Source: Candidatus Sphingomonas excrementigallinarum
GTDB lineage: Bacteria > Pseudomonadota > Alphaproteobacteria > Sphingomonadales > Sphingomonadaceae
Length of the DNA stretch: 38,892 nucleotides
Assembly: GCA_019112965.1 (NCBI GenBank)
Contig: DXIH01000145.1
Coordinates: 1-38,892 of the forward strand
Reading direction: 5' to 3'
Below are positions 32,295 through 38,892 of the stretch, one piece after another; position 1 is the stretch's first letter, and each line of letters begins with the position of its first letter. Made by a program: the position numbers and the translations under genes. Under the pieces are notes generated by a model that was not told the DNA's origin, ran no database searches, and saw nothing but the letters and a program-made list of their open reading frames with translations.

Positions 32295-35162
32295 ATGACT
32301 TCGCGTATGATGTTACTGGCCGGTGCCGCACTCGTCCTCGCCCCCGCAATGGCGAGCGCCGGGTCGCCCGAGGCGCCTGCCAAGCAGCCTGCCGCGACCG
32401 CCAAGACCTATACGGCCCCCAAGGCCCTCGTCGCACTGGTCAACGATTTTACCATTCCCTATCAGACCTTCACCCTGCCCAACGGTCTCAAGGTGATCGT
32501 CCTGACCGACCGCAGCGTGCCTGTAGTCTTCACCAGCATCACCTACAATGTCGGCTCGACCTTCGAACCGGCGGGGCGCAGCGGCTTTGCGCATCTGTTC
32601 GAACATCTGATGTTCAACGGCAGCGAGAATGTGCCGGGCGATTATTTCGAACATCTGCGCGATGCCGGACTGATCGGCATCAACGGCGGAACCGATTTCG
32701 ACCTTACCAACTATTACGAGGTGGTGCCGAAGGGCAGCCTCGACCGCGTGTTGTTCATGGAAAGCGACCGGATGGGCCATCTGCTCGGCGCCGTCACCCA
32801 AAGCGTGCTCGATGAGCAGCGCGGTGTCGTGCAGAACGAGAAGCGCAACGGCGACAACAATCCGTCCAGCATTTTCGGCTACAGCAAACGCGCGGCCATC
32901 TATCCCGCCTCGCACCCCTATGGCCACAGCGTGATCGGGTCGATGAAGGACCTCAACGCGGCATCGCTGGCCGACGTGCATCAGTGGTTCAAGGACTATT
33001 ATGGTCCCAACAACGCCACGCTGTTGCTGGCGGGCGATATCGATGTGGCCACCGCCAAGGCGAAGGTCGCGCAATATTTCGGCGACATCCCGCGCGGGCG
33101 CGACAATTCGGTGCCGACCGCGACGGTGCCTGTGCTCAGGGCTCCGATCGAACAGACGCTGACCGGCCCGGTGGCAACCGCCACCATCTTTCGCACCTGG
33201 CCGGTGCCGGGCGCGCTCGACAAGACCAATTTCGCACTCGACGCCGTGTCCAGCCTGATGACCGGCATCGACGGCGCGCCGCTGACCGAAAAGCTTGTTC
33301 GCCAGGACAAGCTGTTCAACTACATCAATGCCAACAACGCGACCAATCGTGGGGTGGGCGAATTCACCATCGCCGGATCGGTGCGCAAGGGCGTTGATCC
33401 GGAGGTTGCCGCCCGCGCGCTGGACGCGGCCATCGCGGCCTTCCTGAAGAGCGTGCCCACGGCCGAGGCGCTCGACCGCTGGAAGAGCACCCGGATCATC
33501 CCGACGGTGCGCAACAACGAGATGCTGGAAGCGCGCGGCGGCCTGCTGATGCAGATGAATACCGTGTTCGGCACGCCAGCCGCCTACAAGGACGACCTGA
33601 AGGCCTATCTGGCGCTCACGCCCGATCAGGTCATGGCCGCAGCCCATGCATGGCTGGAGCGCCCGGCCTATCGTGCGACACTTAAACCGGGCCCGCGCAT
33701 GACTCCGCCGGGCGACGAAAGCGTCGCCGGTGCCGAAGTGGCCGATGCACCGAATACGGCAGTCGTTCCTCCGCAAACCGGCACGCGCGGCCCCCTGCCT
33801 GTCATCGGTGCACCCGATGCCATCCGCCCCCCGGTGATCCAGCATGCCAGGCTCGCGAACGGTATCCCGGTGCTCTACGTCCAGCACAAGACCGTGCCGT
33901 TCACCCAGGCCAACCTGCGATTCGATTTCGGCACCGTGGACGATCCCGCAGGCAAGCCCGGGGTGATCAACCGGATGTTCCAGATGCTGGACGAGGGAGC
34001 AGGCGGCCATGACGATCACTGGTTCAGCCAATTCCGCGAGCGCAGCGGCGTGGTGCTCGGCGGCGGCGCCCAAAGCACCTCGTCCAGCCTGTTCGTCCAG
34101 ACGCCCACGGCGTCGCTTGGCGAGACGCTGGACATCGTAATGCTGATGCTGACACGCCCGGACTTCCCGGCCGACCGTCTGGAGGAAGCCCGGCGGCGCG
34201 ACATCGCCCGGATTACCGCTGCCCCCGAGAGCCCGGGCGCCCTGCTGGACATAACCGTCGCGCGAACGCTCGCCCCCGGCTCGCTGATGGCGCAGAAGGC
34301 GGCGATCCCGACGCTTGCGGAGGTCAACGCGATTACGCGCGCGGATCTAAAGGCGGCGTTCTCCCGCTGGGTGCGCCCCGACCAGGCCGAACTGGTGATC
34401 GTGTCGGACGAGCCGCTGGACGCCCTGCTGCCCCGGTTCAACGCGACCTTGGGCCGGTGGACCGCGCAAGGGCGAGGACCGGCGCCCAAGCCGCTGACGG
34501 TGAAACCGGCGCTGGCAACCGGCCCGGCCAAGATCGTGCTGATCGACATGCCTGGCCAGGTGCAATCCGCCATCATCGGCGGCCAGATGGTCGACATGCC
34601 GCGCACCGACGAAGCGCTGGCGCCGCGCATCGCCAACCTCGCGCTGGGCAGCGGCTTCCTCTCGCGGATCAACATGAACCTGCGTGAGGACAAGCACTGG
34701 AGCTATGGCGCTGGCGGCAGTTTCAACGTCGATGACCTGGGGTCGAGCTACCGCGTCGAAACCCAGGTCCAGCCGGACAAGGTCGGGCCGGCGATCGCCG
34801 AAATCCAGCGCGAGGTGAACGATATCCTGACGAGCAGGCCGATCACGCCCAAGGAATTCGACCAGGGCGTGGCGGGCGTGCTGCGCGAAAGCACCGCCGG
34901 TTTCCGCACGGGGGGCCAGGTGCTTGCCGCGCTAGATCAGCTTCAGAGGAACCACTGGCCGGACGACTTCTTCAGCGGTTTCAGCGGTCGGTTGAAAGCG
35001 CTGACCATCCAAGACGCCGATGCCGCATTGCACCGATATCTGCAGCCGTCGAAATGGGTCTGGACGGTCGTCGGCGATGCCAAGCAGCTCCGGCCGCAAC
35101 TCGAAAAGCTGGGCCTGCCCATCGAGGTGCTGACCCCGGCGAAGATCGTCGCGAAGCACTGA
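32295..35162 (+). CDS. Two-module M16 (pitrilysin/insulinase) zinc metallopeptidase
   Basis: A 955-aa exported M16 peptidase. The ATG at 32295 has AAGGA 7 nt upstream and gives a signal peptide (MTSRMMLLAGAALVLAPAMA); a longer frame has no such features. The first module is catalytic: the inverted zinc motif H100-L-F-E103-H104 lies in GFAHLFEHLMFNGSENVP, and Glu182 in VVQNEKRNGD is the likely third ligand, at the expected distance. The second module (about 545-955) lacks HxxEH (MFQMLDEGAGG) and is the non-catalytic half, as in family members with both halves on one chain. It follows the receptor gene and precedes the N-glycanase gene. I infer a periplasmic role in cutting imported peptides. 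Confidence 0.93.
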   Translation: MTSRMMLLAGAALVLAPAMASAGSPEAPAKQPAATAKTYTAPKALVALVNDFTIPYQTFTLPNGLKVIVLTDRSVPVVFTSITYNVGSTFEPAGRSGFAHLFEHLMFNGSENVPGDYFEHLRDAGLIGINGGTDFDLTNYYEVVPKGSLDRVLFMESDRMGHLLGAVTQSVLDEQRGVVQNEKRNGDNNPSSIFGYSKRAAIYPASHPYGHSVIGSMKDLNAASLADVHQWFKDYYGPNNATLLLAGDIDVATAKAKVAQYFGDIPRGRDNSVPTATVPVLRAPIEQTLTGPVATATIFRTWPVPGALDKTNFALDAVSSLMTGIDGAPLTEKLVRQDKLFNYINANNATNRGVGEFTIAGSVRKGVDPEVAARALDAAIAAFLKSVPTAEALDRWKSTRIIPTVRNNEMLEARGGLLMQMNTVFGTPAAYKDDLKAYLALTPDQVMAAAHAWLERPAYRATLKPGPRMTPPGDESVAGAEVADAPNTAVVPPQTGTRGPLPVIGAPDAIRPPVIQHARLANGIPVLYVQHKTVPFTQANLRFDFGTVDDPAGKPGVINRMFQMLDEGAGGHDDHWFSQFRERSGVVLGGGAQSTSSSLFVQTPTASLGETLDIVMLMLTRPDFPADRLEEARRRDIARITAAPESPGALLDITVARTLAPGSLMAQKAAIPTLAEVNAITRADLKAAFSRWVRPDQAELVIVSDEPLDALLPRFNATLGRWTAQGRGPAPKPLTVKPALATGPAKIVLIDMPGQVQSAIIGGQMVDMPRTDEALAPRIANLALGSGFLSRINMNLREDKHWSYGAGGSFNVDDLGSSYRVETQVQPDKVGPAIAEIQREVNDILTSRPITPKEFDQGVAGVLRESTAGFRTGGQVLAALDQLQRNHWPDDFFSGFSGRLKALTIQDADAALHRYLQPSKWVWTVVGDAKQLRPQLEKLGLPIEVLTPAKIVAKH

Positions 35163-35173
35163 TGACGAAGCGA

Positions 35174-35214
35174 TCCGTGGCGACGGAGGAACCGACGTCC
35201 TCCGTCGCCACGGA
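35174..35214. repeat. 17-bp perfect inverted repeat between the M16 and PNGase genes
   Basis: TCCGTGGCGACGGAGGA (35174-35190) pairs base for base with its complement at 35198-35214 around ACCGACG. It begins 12 bp after the M16 stop and ends 2 bp before the first ATG of the PNGase frame. A stem this long and GC-rich must affect transcription or translation of the next gene. No T-run follows, so it is not a standard terminator; a mobile palindromic (REP-like) element or an attenuator fits equally well. Confidence 0.6.
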
Positions 35215-35216
35215 CG

Positions 35217-36878
35217 ATGCGGGTGCCAGTATGCGGGCACGATCGACAAGGGGAGGCGGCGACGCTCGATTTTCTGCTCTTCGCCAGCGCGGGCATCCTC
35301 GCCACGGGGCAAAGCCGGGACAGGCCGATCGACACCGGCATTGCCGATGCCACGCCTGCCATTTCCCGGCCCGCCGGGCGCAGATGCATCGTCTCCCTGT
35401 TCGAGCGGCAGGAATTTCAGGGTGAGGGATCGCTGCCCCTCGCCTACCGCCCCCCGGCCGATTGTCCGGGCCCATGGCGCAAGATCGTGCTGGAGGCCGA
35501 CTTTGATACGACGACCGGCCATCAGTTCGATCGTACCGCGGATCTGACGCTGGGCGGTGCGACGCTGTTCGTCGGCACGACGATGGAGCCCGATGCGAGC
35601 TACGCGCCGCGCTGGCATGTCGAGCGGGACGTCACCGATTTCGCGGCTTTACTGACGCAGCCGCACACTGGCATGGCGACGCTGGCCAATTACCTCGATC
35701 AGGATCATACCGGCCGCCTGTTCTGGGGGGCGCGGCTTGTCTTCTACCCCGGCGACACGCTTCCTGCGAACCGCATCGTCCTCCCCGTGACCAACGGGCT
35801 GACCCGCCTCGATACCCGGCAGCCGCTGACGACGCGGACGCTCACCCTGCCCCGCAACCTGACGCGGCTGACGCTGGACCTGTTCGCGATCGGGCAGGAA
35901 CGCGACGAATTCTGGTATGATTGCGTTCCCCCCGCATTCGCCCAGCCGAGCATCTTCGCGCCGACGTCCTGCGGCACGCCCTATCGCGAGGTCGAGGTGC
36001 GGATCGACGGGCGACTGGCGGGTTTGCGCGCGGTCCCGCCCATCCTCTTCACCGGCGGCATCAATCCCAATCTGTGGCGACGCGCACCGGGCTTGCACGC
36101 GCTGAACCTGCCATCGGCGCAGCTCGACCTCACGCCGTTCGCGGCCATGCTCAACGACGGAAAGCCGCATGCGATCACGCTGGCCATGCCGGATATGAAC
36201 TCGTCCTTCCGCGTATCGGCAACCCTGATCGGCGAGGTAGACCCGTCGCTGCCGGTCGTGTCGGGACGGATCACCGAAAACACCCTCACACCGGCACGCG
36301 TCGTGACCCGCCAGATCCGCCAGGGCAGCCGGCGGGACCTTAGCGGCACACTGCGGACGACCGCCCGCCGCTCGGGCCATATTCAAGGTTATGTCGAGAC
36401 GTCGTACGGCCGCGTCACCACCCGTGTCGCCTATGACCTCGACATGCGATTGACCGCGGTGCGGGACCTTGGGCCTTCCGGCAAACGCTATGCCGCGCAC
36501 CAGGTGATGCGGGTATCGACGCACGGCGCGCTGCCAACTGATCGCCGCATCGAGGAACGCGATACGCTCACCATCGCAATGAATATCGATCCGCCGCGCC
36601 ACGGCGTGCGATACGGGACGCAGATCGACCAGGGCAGCGAGCGGATCCTATCGGGCTATGCCGACCGGGACGCTACGATCACGCAGAGCCTGACGTCCTT
36701 TGCACCTGCCTTTTCCATATTTGCCGCGCCGCGCTCGACACCGAACCGGGTGACCGTCAGGACCATCATTCATGATGCCGTTGGAAATTGCCGCCGGATC
36801 GAGGCGATCGTCACCGACGACGACATCACCCGCGCGGACAATGTCGGCTGCACGGACCCGGTGCCTGCCGACAAATAG
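35217..36878 (+). CDS. Peptide-N-glycosidase A family protein (PF12222-like N-glycanase)
   Basis: A 553-aa protein related to plant PNGase A and the acid-active bacterial PNGases; these cut the amide bond between the innermost GlcNAc and Asn, freeing whole N-glycans. The domain starts near residue 80 with IVLEADFDTTTGHQFDRTAD and continues LTLGGATLFVGTTMEPD, YAPRWHVERDVTDFAALL and GRLFWGARLVFYPG. This is the QFDR...GG...TxEP...W...KDVT pattern of the family. A second half (about 225-553) is beta-rich. The start is uncertain: the ATG at 35217 is only 2 bp past a strong stem, and its 30-residue leader with DFLLFASAGILATG is a poor signal peptide. It lies between M16 and metalloprotease genes. 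Confidence 0.8.
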   Translation: MRVPVCGHDRQGEAATLDFLLFASAGILATGQSRDRPIDTGIADATPAISRPAGRRCIVSLFERQEFQGEGSLPLAYRPPADCPGPWRKIVLEADFDTTTGHQFDRTADLTLGGATLFVGTTMEPDASYAPRWHVERDVTDFAALLTQPHTGMATLANYLDQDHTGRLFWGARLVFYPGDTLPANRIVLPVTNGLTRLDTRQPLTTRTLTLPRNLTRLTLDLFAIGQERDEFWYDCVPPAFAQPSIFAPTSCGTPYREVEVRIDGRLAGLRAVPPILFTGGINPNLWRRAPGLHALNLPSAQLDLTPFAAMLNDGKPHAITLAMPDMNSSFRVSATLIGEVDPSLPVVSGRITENTLTPARVVTRQIRQGSRRDLSGTLRTTARRSGHIQGYVETSYGRVTTRVAYDLDMRLTAVRDLGPSGKRYAAHQVMRVSTHGALPTDRRIEERDTLTIAMNIDPPRHGVRYGTQIDQGSERILSGYADRDATITQSLTSFAPAFSIFAAPRSTPNRVTVRTIIHDAVGNCRRIEAIVTDDDITRADNVGCTDPVPADK

Positions 36879-36917
36879 CCCTGTTCCATTCCACACTCCG
36901 TCTGTTTTGGGATCGCC

Positions 36918-38726
36918 ATGAATATCGTACACAGCGTTGTCGCGGCCTTGGCATGGGGATCCATTTCACACGCTCCGGCAAGCCCCTCCCCCGCCCCACT
37001 CATGGCCCCAGAAGCCCCCGTGCCCGGCGACGGCAATAGGCAGATCCTTGGCAATTCCACCAAACTGACCTGTCAGAGCCGATCCGGGCGCTATCCCTGG
37101 TCCAAGCTGCCCTTGCAGCGCTGGACACCGAAAGCTCGGACGGGCGAGCCGGAGCTTTCGGCACCCGGCGCGGCGATCGGCGCACCGTTCATGGCCCGGA
37201 TCGTCCAGGCATACGGCCAGGATTATCAGGACGCCGACACGTCGGTGATCTTCGAAATGGCGGACGGTTGCCGCCGTCAGTTTCGCGTCGATTCCTTCAT
37301 CGACAGCGACCGCGCGCGCATTGCCGCCGAAGTCGCCCGTCATCCCTTCATCCCCGACCCCGCGACCTATGCACTGGGATATCGCGAGGGGCAAACCACC
37401 GCCGACATGCTGAACAAAGGCGAAGTCGGCGTATACCAGACCCAGCATTTCGCGATCTGGTACGGCAAGAACAGGGCGGGTTCCTTCTACCGAACGATGG
37501 CGGAACGCGGCGTCGATCCGCAGCAGGCCATTCGCCAGACCGGGGCATGGCTGGAATATGTGTGGCTCGTCAATCGCGACGTGCTGAACGCGCCGCTACC
37601 CTATGTGACCAGCCGCGACCGCAAGAAGCTGGATGTGTATCTCTGCGGGTCGGGCCGCAAGACTGCGACCGGGGACGATCTTGAGGATTGCGGGGCCATG
37701 GCTTCGGAGGTCATGTACCTCTCGGCCTGGACACTCCTGTCGGCGGCCAATACGACCGTCCATGAATTCGGCCACATGATCCAGTTCTATTCGGGCGGCC
37801 TGAATGGCAGGACGGATGCTGGCCCGATATGGGAAACGGGGGCCGAATGGAACTCGCTCGAAGTCAGTCCATCCTTTTACGCGCGAACCGGCTCGCATTT
37901 CGACTTCCTGGAATTCGGGCCGCTCTATTCGCCCGCGCGCTACGGTGCCAACCCGATCCTTGCCTATCTGTTCGAGAAGGACGACACGCGCGCCCTCGTC
38001 TTCGGAGCGTGGCAACGCGATCGGCGTGATGCTGCGGGCATGGGGCTGGAGGATTATGTCCCCGCCTTCGTACGGATCGGGCAGGAAGACGGGGTCTATC
38101 CCAAGGGCTATGCATCCTTTGCGAACGATATGGGCTGGTACGGCGCGCGCCTCGTCACGATGGATTTCGTGAAGCAAGCCGTGCTGAACGACATCCTGTT
38201 TTCCCTTCGGTCCAAAAATCTGGTGCCGCACTTCTACACCCCGCTGGTCACCGCTGGCACGGCTGGCGATCCCACCCTGTTCGCACCACCGGCATCGCGC
38301 GACCTGCTGGAGTTCGGGACCCATATCGTGCCGCTGACCGCGACGGGGCGGACGGTGAAGGTGACGCTGACCGGCGCCACCACGGCCAACCAGGCGTCCT
38401 GGCGTTTCACCCTGGTCGCGGTAGATAAGGCTGGAGTGCCGCATTATGCGCCGCTGGCCGCAGTGACGGGAACGGGCAGCGCGACGGTGACGATGACGCC
38501 GCCCACCGGAGCCCGGTTGTTCCTCACCGTCACGGCTACCCCCTATGTCTATGAAAGCCTGGGATGGCAGGCGGACGGCAAGCCGCCGGTCGGCACCCGT
38601 TTTCCGTATCGCGTGAGGATCATCGACGCAGTACCAGCGCCCGGTTCGGTGGAGGCATGCCAATCTGCGTCCCTCGTGGGTTCGCGCCCCTGCGTTTCGG
38701 ACGCCGAGAACCTCAAGGGCACATAG
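36918..38726 (+). CDS. Exported HEXXH zinc metalloprotease, DUF6055-like
   Basis: A 602-aa secreted protein; the first 20 residues (MNIVHSVVAALAWGSISHAP) are a short signal peptide. GVYQTQHFAIWYG (about 171-183) opens a DUF6055-like domain, in which a long helix (GAWLEYVWLVNRDVL) precedes the zinc motif H282-E-F-G-H286. Glu306 or Glu310 in IWETGAEWNSLE is the likely third ligand, 20-24 residues on, as in gluzincins. The C-terminal part (about 475-602) is beta-rich and may be an adhesion or carbohydrate-binding module. It follows the N-glycanase gene by 39 bp, so the two are probably co-transcribed. Proteolysis of deglycosylated protein is my inference. An IS element lies just beyond its stop. 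Confidence 0.8.
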   Translation: MNIVHSVVAALAWGSISHAPASPSPAPLMAPEAPVPGDGNRQILGNSTKLTCQSRSGRYPWSKLPLQRWTPKARTGEPELSAPGAAIGAPFMARIVQAYGQDYQDADTSVIFEMADGCRRQFRVDSFIDSDRARIAAEVARHPFIPDPATYALGYREGQTTADMLNKGEVGVYQTQHFAIWYGKNRAGSFYRTMAERGVDPQQAIRQTGAWLEYVWLVNRDVLNAPLPYVTSRDRKKLDVYLCGSGRKTATGDDLEDCGAMASEVMYLSAWTLLSAANTTVHEFGHMIQFYSGGLNGRTDAGPIWETGAEWNSLEVSPSFYARTGSHFDFLEFGPLYSPARYGANPILAYLFEKDDTRALVFGAWQRDRRDAAGMGLEDYVPAFVRIGQEDGVYPKGYASFANDMGWYGARLVTMDFVKQAVLNDILFSLRSKNLVPHFYTPLVTAGTAGDPTLFAPPASRDLLEFGTHIVPLTATGRTVKVTLTGATTANQASWRFTLVAVDKAGVPHYAPLAAVTGTGSATVTMTPPTGARLFLTVTATPYVYESLGWQADGKPPVGTRFPYRVRIIDAVPAPGSVEACQSASLVGSRPCVSDAENLKGT

Positions 38727-38759
38727 ATGACACGGCCGCAGAGTTATGATTGGTTCTCA

Positions 38760-38892
38760 AGGCTAGGCCGGATCGACATTCAGGCTTCCCAAAGCCGCTG
38801 CAGGCTGATTCATAGGCCTCCGTGTCAAAGCGCGGAGGGAGTGATGGGGATCAAGCGTTACGAGTTGAGCGAGGCGCAGTGGTCGCGGATTG
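38760..38892 (+). mobile_element. Left end of an IS5-family insertion sequence (truncated by the window)
   Basis: The element is recognised by its transposase start at 38844. The exact left end is not determined; a boundary between about 38750 and 38780 is likely. CTAG at 38763-38766 would fit the YTAR target preference of the IS5 subgroup. The right end lies outside the window. Confidence 0.5.
38844..38892 (+). CDS. IS5-family transposase, N-terminal fragment
   Basis: Only the first 16 codons are present (MGIKRYELSEAQWSRI). The K-R-Y-E-L-S-(D/E)-x-Q-W-x-R-I opening is the standard DUF4096 start of IS5/IS1031-type transposases. GGAGG at 38834-38838 sits 5 nt before the ATG. The gene runs off the window, so its integrity cannot be judged. 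Confidence 0.75.
   Translation, partial: MGIKRYELSEAQWSRI

Noticed and set aside
32313..34073. 586-aa open frame antisense to the M16 gene
   Set aside because: No signatures and low-complexity His/Gly/Arg composition; the sense frame carries HxxEH and a signal peptide.
35162..35425. Frame starting at 35162 that overlaps the M16 stop (MTKRSVATEEP)
   Set aside because: The overlap looks like coupled translation, but this frame enters Arg/His-rich nonsense and is not the PNGase frame; its first part only encodes the inverted repeat.

Overview
The window is high-GC DNA with dense, short-gapped operons that use many 4-bp ATGA/GTGA overlaps. The protein families point to a Sphingomonas-like alphaproteobacterium: a TonB-dependent receptor with an STN domain, a FecI/FecR pair, M16 and S9 peptidases, an OprP-type porin, a peptide-N-glycosidase A homologue and DUF1289. 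The taxon is an inference from family content and codon use, not a database match. I see no tRNA, rRNA or CRISPR.

Left part (1-15.4 kb): an exported S9 peptidase, a DUF1289 protein and a class A beta-lactamase-like protein that lacks the usual Glu166. A LysR regulator follows, facing a DctA-like dicarboxylate symporter. Divergent from the symporter is a rightward set: a periplasmic solute-binding protein translationally coupled to a CitA-like citrate/proton MFS symporter, then a Porin_O_P channel. A periplasmic cupin on the other strand meets it tail to tail. This looks like a di/tricarboxylate acquisition block. Housekeeping and accessory genes follow: YihY/BrkB membrane protein, YaiI/DUF188, exported FKBP isomerase, alpha/beta hydrolase, and a cupin overlapping an SMP-30/gluconolactonase.

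Middle part (15-26.7 kb): a small helix-hairpin-helix protein, a membrane-anchored J-domain protein, a probable VOC-gene relic and an exported PF00144 serine hydrolase. Next comes a leftward four-gene efflux operon (TolC, HlyD, two ABC-2 permeases) with every junction overlapping by 4 bp and no ATPase gene. Upstream of it in the same direction lies DJ-1/PfpI, an Old Yellow Enzyme and a Major-Royal-Jelly/Yellow protein. A LysR gene is divergent from that trio, which suggests electrophile or quinone handling.

Right part (26.8-38.9 kb): the most interesting block. A frameshifted GH1 glycosidase tail, then fecR and fecI (leftward, overlapping). Divergent from them is a 1056-aa TonB-dependent receptor with an N-terminal STN signalling domain, followed rightward by a two-module M16 metallopeptidase, a PNGase A-type N-glycanase and an exported HEXXH metalloprotease (DUF6055-like). 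I infer a surface-signalling-controlled system that strips N-glycans from glycoproteins or glycopeptides, cleaves the peptide and imports a product. The right edge runs into the first codons of an IS5-family transposase.
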